This document shows positions 61,374-64,000 of a stretch of 64,000 nt of DNA, piece after piece. Origin of the DNA: Saccharospirillum mangrovi (GTDB lineage Bacteria; Pseudomonadota; Gammaproteobacteria; Pseudomonadales; Natronospirillaceae); NCBI RefSeq assembly GCF_003367315.1, contig NZ_CP031415.1, positions 2,354,001 through 2,418,000 on the forward strand. The letters run 5' to 3'. Within the stretch, counting starts at the first letter, position 1, and every line of letters starts with the position of its first letter. The notes under the pieces are model-generated. The model was not told the DNA's origin. It saw nothing but the letters and a program-made list of their open reading frames with translations, and made no database searches. The position numbers and the translations under genes were made by a program.

Positions 61374-62144
61374 TCAGCTTTCAGTTGCCATGGAGCGGGC
61401 CACTTCGGCGGCACTGATACCCTCCAGAGCCAGGCCATAGCCGGCTCCGTCTTCAATAATCCGACGCAGTTTCTGCGTCAGAGCTATGCGGGTATAACGA
61501 CCGGTGAGTGGCGGCAGAGCGGCGATGCTCTCGGCAATTTCGTGAGCACGTGCAAGCAGTTGATCCGTCGCTACCACTTCATTGACAACACCCCACTGCT
61601 GGGCCGTATTCGCGTCCAGTAGCTGACGGGTCAGAATGAAATAACGTCCACGAACGCTGCCTATCACTTCAGGCCAAAGCAGGTTGACGCCATCACCCGG
61701 TACGATGCCAAAATCAAAATGCGGCTTGTCCTGGAAGACCGTTTCCGGTGTGGCGAGAACGATATCGGTCAGCAGGGCGTACTCACTGTGGAGCAACACC
61801 GGGCCGTTCAACGCGGTAATCATGGGCACCTCGATATCGAGGATATTCATCAGCACTTTTTTGCCTTCGCGATAGATTTTGTCGTAACCGGTTGGCGTGA
61901 AAAAGTCGAAGCCATCGGGTGAAATCGCATCCATAAAGGCATCACCCGAACCCGTCAGGATGACCACGCGGTTATCGGGATCGGCGCCAATCTGATGAAA
62001 CAATTCAACAAACTGCTCATGGGTGTAGCCATTGAAAACGAGCTTGGCTCCATCGGTGTGAAAGCGAACTTCCAACACACCGCTTGCCGAGCGGTTCAGG
62101 TACGCATTGGGAAAAGCGTTTTGATAATCTGCAAAACGGGACAT
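61374..62144 (-). CDS. Crotonase-fold enoyl-CoA hydratase/isomerase-like protein
   Basis: The 256-aa product has the crotonase core with GSGDAFMDAI near residue 70, ITALNGPVLLHSEYALLTDIVL near 110 and DFGIVPGDGVNLLWP near 145. The LLHSEYAL segment and PGDG region are more like 6-oxocamphor-hydrolase-type members than standard hydratases, whose oxyanion and Glu motifs differ, so it may act on a beta-diketone or other non-CoA substrate. Start at 62144 with GAGGAG; a 23-codon extension is not used. Confidence 0.78.
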   Translation of the reverse strand: MSRFADYQNAFPNAYLNRSASGVLEVRFHTDGAKLVFNGYTHEQFVELFHQIGADPDNRVVILTGSGDAFMDAISPDGFDFFTPTGYDKIYREGKKVLMNILDIEVPMITALNGPVLLHSEYALLTDIVLATPETVFQDKPHFDFGIVPGDGVNLLWPEVIGSVRGRYFILTRQLLDANTAQQWGVVNEVVATDQLLARAHEIAESIAALPPLTGRYTRIALTQKLRRIIEDGAGYGLALEGISAAEVARSMATES

Positions 62145-62231
62145 GATTTTCTCCTCAATTATTTCGTCTGATTTTGGTCTGTTATTTGGTTTGCTATTTG
62201 AAACTGATGGCAAAGCAATCAGTTGCGCGGA

Positions 62232-62867
62232 TCAGCTTTTTGGAATCAGTGCCTCGACTCGGGCAATGGCTCGAACCACCGCCGGGCGCGTTGCGATTTC
62301 GTCATACCAGCGCGACAGGTTGGGCTTGTCGTCCAACGTCACCTCGGCAAAGGCGCGTCGCCACAGCCAACCGAAGTGAACGATGTCGGCGATAGTAAAG
62401 TTGTCACCGGCGACGAACGGCTGTGTTGCCAGCCGGCCATCGAGCAACGTCAGCAGGCGTTCGGCTTCGCCGGAAAAACGCGCTTCGGCAATCGGCTGTG
62501 GTTCGGCGGCATAACGTTTGAAAAAGCCGGCATTACCCAGCGCCGGACTTAAGCCAGAGGCGTGAAAAAACAGTTGCTCGAAAACCGGGGCTCGCGCGGG
62601 GTAATCCTTCGGCAGCAACTGCCCGGTTTTCTCCGCGAGATAAACCAGAATGGCGGCACTTTCAGTAACGACTAACGGAGCATCGTCAGCCTCCCGATCC
62701 ACCAACACCGGCACCTTGCCATTGGGGTTGAGCGCCAGAAACGACGCCTGTTGCTGTTCGTTGTTGCGGACATTGACCGGTTTCAGGTCGTAGGCCAGGC
62801 CCATCTCTTCCAACGCAATCGGAACCTTGACGCTGTTCGGGGTGGCAAATGCGTAGACTTCAATCAT
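62232..62867 (-). CDS. YfcG-like glutathione S-transferase
   Basis: The 211-aa product has the thioredoxin-like N-domain with ATPNSVKVPIALEE at residue 8 (Asn/Ser in place of a catalytic Tyr/Cys as in YfcG/Ure2p-type), NPNGKVPVLVD near 48 and ESAAILVYLAEK near 70, then a helical C-domain with FTIADIVHFGW near 157. It is first in the minus-strand GST-crotonase-peroxiredoxin-SDR set and is divergent from a LysR gene. GGAG precedes the ATG. Confidence 0.88.
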   Translation of the reverse strand: MIEVYAFATPNSVKVPIALEEMGLAYDLKPVNVRNNEQQQASFLALNPNGKVPVLVDREADDAPLVVTESAAILVYLAEKTGQLLPKDYPARAPVFEQLFFHASGLSPALGNAGFFKRYAAEPQPIAEARFSGEAERLLTLLDGRLATQPFVAGDNFTIADIVHFGWLWRRAFAEVTLDDKPNLSRWYDEIATRPAVVRAIARVEALIPKS

Positions 62868-62968
62868 CTGTGAACTCCTTCGACATCACTGTCTGGGTTG
62901 TTTGTAAGCGGGGACAGTTATATCCATTCCTCAGAAGTCATGGCAGACTGGAAAAAGCAATATTGGTT

Positions 62969-62983
62969 ATTCCATAAAGGAAT
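62969..62983. promoter_or_regulatory. Inverted repeat ATTCC-N5-GGAAT at the LysR start
   Basis: ATTCC (62969-62973) and GGAAT (62979-62983) flank ATAAA and end three bases before the LysR ATG; another ATTCC lies near 62926. It may be the regulator's own binding site in the GST/LysR divergent region. The second half-site is only partly conserved, so the call is tentative. Confidence 0.4.
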
Positions 62984-62986
62984 GAT

Positions 62987-63877
62987 ATGGACAGATTTCA
63001 GGCAATGAATGTGTTTGTACGGGTGGTAGAAACGGGATCTTTTTCAGGAGCGGCTCGTCAAATCGGAGTTGGTCAGCCCGCTGTTTCCAAAACCATCGCG
63101 CAATTGGAAGACCGGTTGCAGGTGCGTTTGCTGGTTCGTTCGACACACGGACTGACACCGACCGATGCCGGCTTGCGTTTCTATGAAAGGGCACGGGCGG
63201 CCATTCGTGAAGCCGACGACGCAGAAGAAGCGGCCCGGGGGGAAGGTGCGGGGCTTTTGGGGCGCCTCAGAATTTCGGCGACAACAACGTTCACACGCCT
63301 GCTGATCATCCCCCACCTGCCGGAATTTTTGGCACTGCACCCGGAACTGAGCATTGATGTGGTTATGGATGACCGGGTAATTGACTTGGTGGCAGAAGGC
63401 ATCGACATAGCATTGCGCATCGGTAAGCTTGCCGATTCCAGCGCTGTGGCGCGGCGTCTTGCACGCGGCAAACGGTCGGTTATCGCCACACCCAGCTATC
63501 TGTCACAGGCAGGCATACCAAGAACGCCGGCCGACCTTGCCAGCCACGAAGCGGTTATCTACAACCAACTGACCAACCACTGGACCTTCAACCGCAATGG
63601 CACGGAAACATCGATTACCGTTAACGGCCGGGTGCGCCTCGGCGCCGCCGAGGGTATTCGTGCGGCAGTGCTGGCTCACATAGGGCTGACGATCAATTCC
63701 GACTGGATGTTTGCACCCGAACTTGCCAACGGCACCGTTGTTCGTGTGCTAGAAGACTGGTCACTTGCTCCCATTGATCTCTGGGCAGTATTTCCCACCG
63801 GCAGGCTTGCCAGCACCAAGGCGCGGGCCTTCGCCGATTTTGTCGAAAAACTGCTGAAACGGGAGACGGAACAATAA
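62987..63877 (+). CDS. LysR-family transcriptional regulator
   Basis: The 296-aa product has the winged helix-turn-helix at residues 3-62 (ETGSFSGAARQIGVGQPAVSKTIAQLEDRL), a linker helix and a periplasmic-binding-type effector domain (about 90-290). It is the branch with LSIDVVMDDRVIDLVAEGIDIALRIG that often controls a divergent oxidoreductase. It is divergent from the GST operon and is its likely regulator. Confidence 0.92.
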   Translation: MDRFQAMNVFVRVVETGSFSGAARQIGVGQPAVSKTIAQLEDRLQVRLLVRSTHGLTPTDAGLRFYERARAAIREADDAEEAARGEGAGLLGRLRISATTTFTRLLIIPHLPEFLALHPELSIDVVMDDRVIDLVAEGIDIALRIGKLADSSAVARRLARGKRSVIATPSYLSQAGIPRTPADLASHEAVIYNQLTNHWTFNRNGTETSITVNGRVRLGAAEGIRAAVLAHIGLTINSDWMFAPELANGTVVRVLEDWSLAPIDLWAVFPTGRLASTKARAFADFVEKLLKRETEQ

Positions 63878-63981
63878 GCCAGAGGTTGTATCGACGGAGG
63901 AAAATATTCGCAGTTGCGGTGGTGGAAATACTGCCAACAATCAGGCGATGTTAAGGGCGGCGTTGCACCGCCCGTTTCACC

Positions 63982-64000
63982 TTATTCCCACTCAATCGTC
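63982..64000 (-). CDS. guaA: GMP synthase C-terminus (truncated by window edge)
   Basis: Only the last six codons are visible, reading TIEWE and stop on the minus strand. That is the near-universal C-terminal end of glutamine-hydrolysing GMP synthase. The rest lies beyond the window. Confidence 0.65.

Overview
The window is a GC-rich, densely coded bacterial chromosome segment with no phage, transposase, CRISPR or plasmid genes. The gene order rpsF-rpsR-membrane protein-rplI-dnaB-alr, the prkA-yeaH-spoVR block, a tRNA-Met/Gln/Gln cluster resembling that of enterics, Mqo, YihG, YghU, DUF3581 and the GlgC/GlgA pair all point to a gammaproteobacterium, probably a marine one of the Oceanospirillales/Saccharospirillaceae type. 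That placement is inference from gene content. The presence of alr/murein-linked genes, lipoprotein signals and an OmpA-like protein indicates a Gram-negative envelope, and a sigma28-type promoter before a chemoreceptor indicates motility.

Layout. 1-2080: end of a ribokinase, a nucleoside hydrolase and a TauE/SafE permease (nucleoside salvage). 2160-4089: a MotA/TolQ-type ion-channel protein plus a coiled-coil OmpA/MotB partner. 4164-8710: YihG acyltransferase, then on the minus strand a molybdenum-cofactor operon moaA-B-C-D-E, probably led by a Moco riboswitch and ending in a kinase-like gene. 8827-13772: the stress operon prkA-yeaH-spoVR, with a candidate sigma54 promoter. 14044-19469: ung, acuI/yhdH, apt, a purine permease and mqo. 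19727-24646: the ribosomal protein/DnaB/alanine racemase operon, carrying a candidate S6:S18 regulatory hairpin and an intergenic GGGAGACG repeat. 24662-27686: a three-gene sulfotransferase/glycosyltransferase/deacetylase operon. 27805-30127: an ABC-F ATPase and three tRNA genes. 30187-32477: sseA, a secreted polysaccharide deacetylase and a DUF2185 protein.

32690-36490 holds a likely glucosylglycerate pathway: glycerate kinase, glucosyl-3-phosphoglycerate synthase and phosphatase, with a DUF3581 gene upstream. 36685-38943 has a fructokinase-like protein that lacks the PfkB catalytic Asp, a tRNA-Glu and small or unknown membrane proteins. 39870-43339 has glgC-glgA (ADP-glucose and glycogen) and a dienelactone hydrolase. 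ADP-glucose from GlgC could also feed the glucosylglycerate enzymes; this is inference.

43429-48210 is the most unusual segment. A TPR/GT41 (O-GlcNAc-transferase-like) protein and a truncated TPR paralogue flank a secreted beta-propeller-like protein with a C-terminal membrane/sorting tail. 48390-53896 is a run of small accessory enzymes (three GNATs, a lipoprotein metalloprotease, a methyltransferase, a GFA protein, an MFS carrier and TadA) and a collapsed LysE gene. 54132-63877 is redox and detoxification: YghU, a TetR-controlled oxidoreductase with two matching operators, a chemoreceptor, and a LysR-adjacent set of SDR, peroxiredoxin-like, crotonase and GST genes. The last 19 bases are the C-terminus of guaA. 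The strongest novelty candidates are the GT41/TPR locus, the MotA-OmpA pair, the sulfotransferase operon and several cis-acting RNA or DNA elements.
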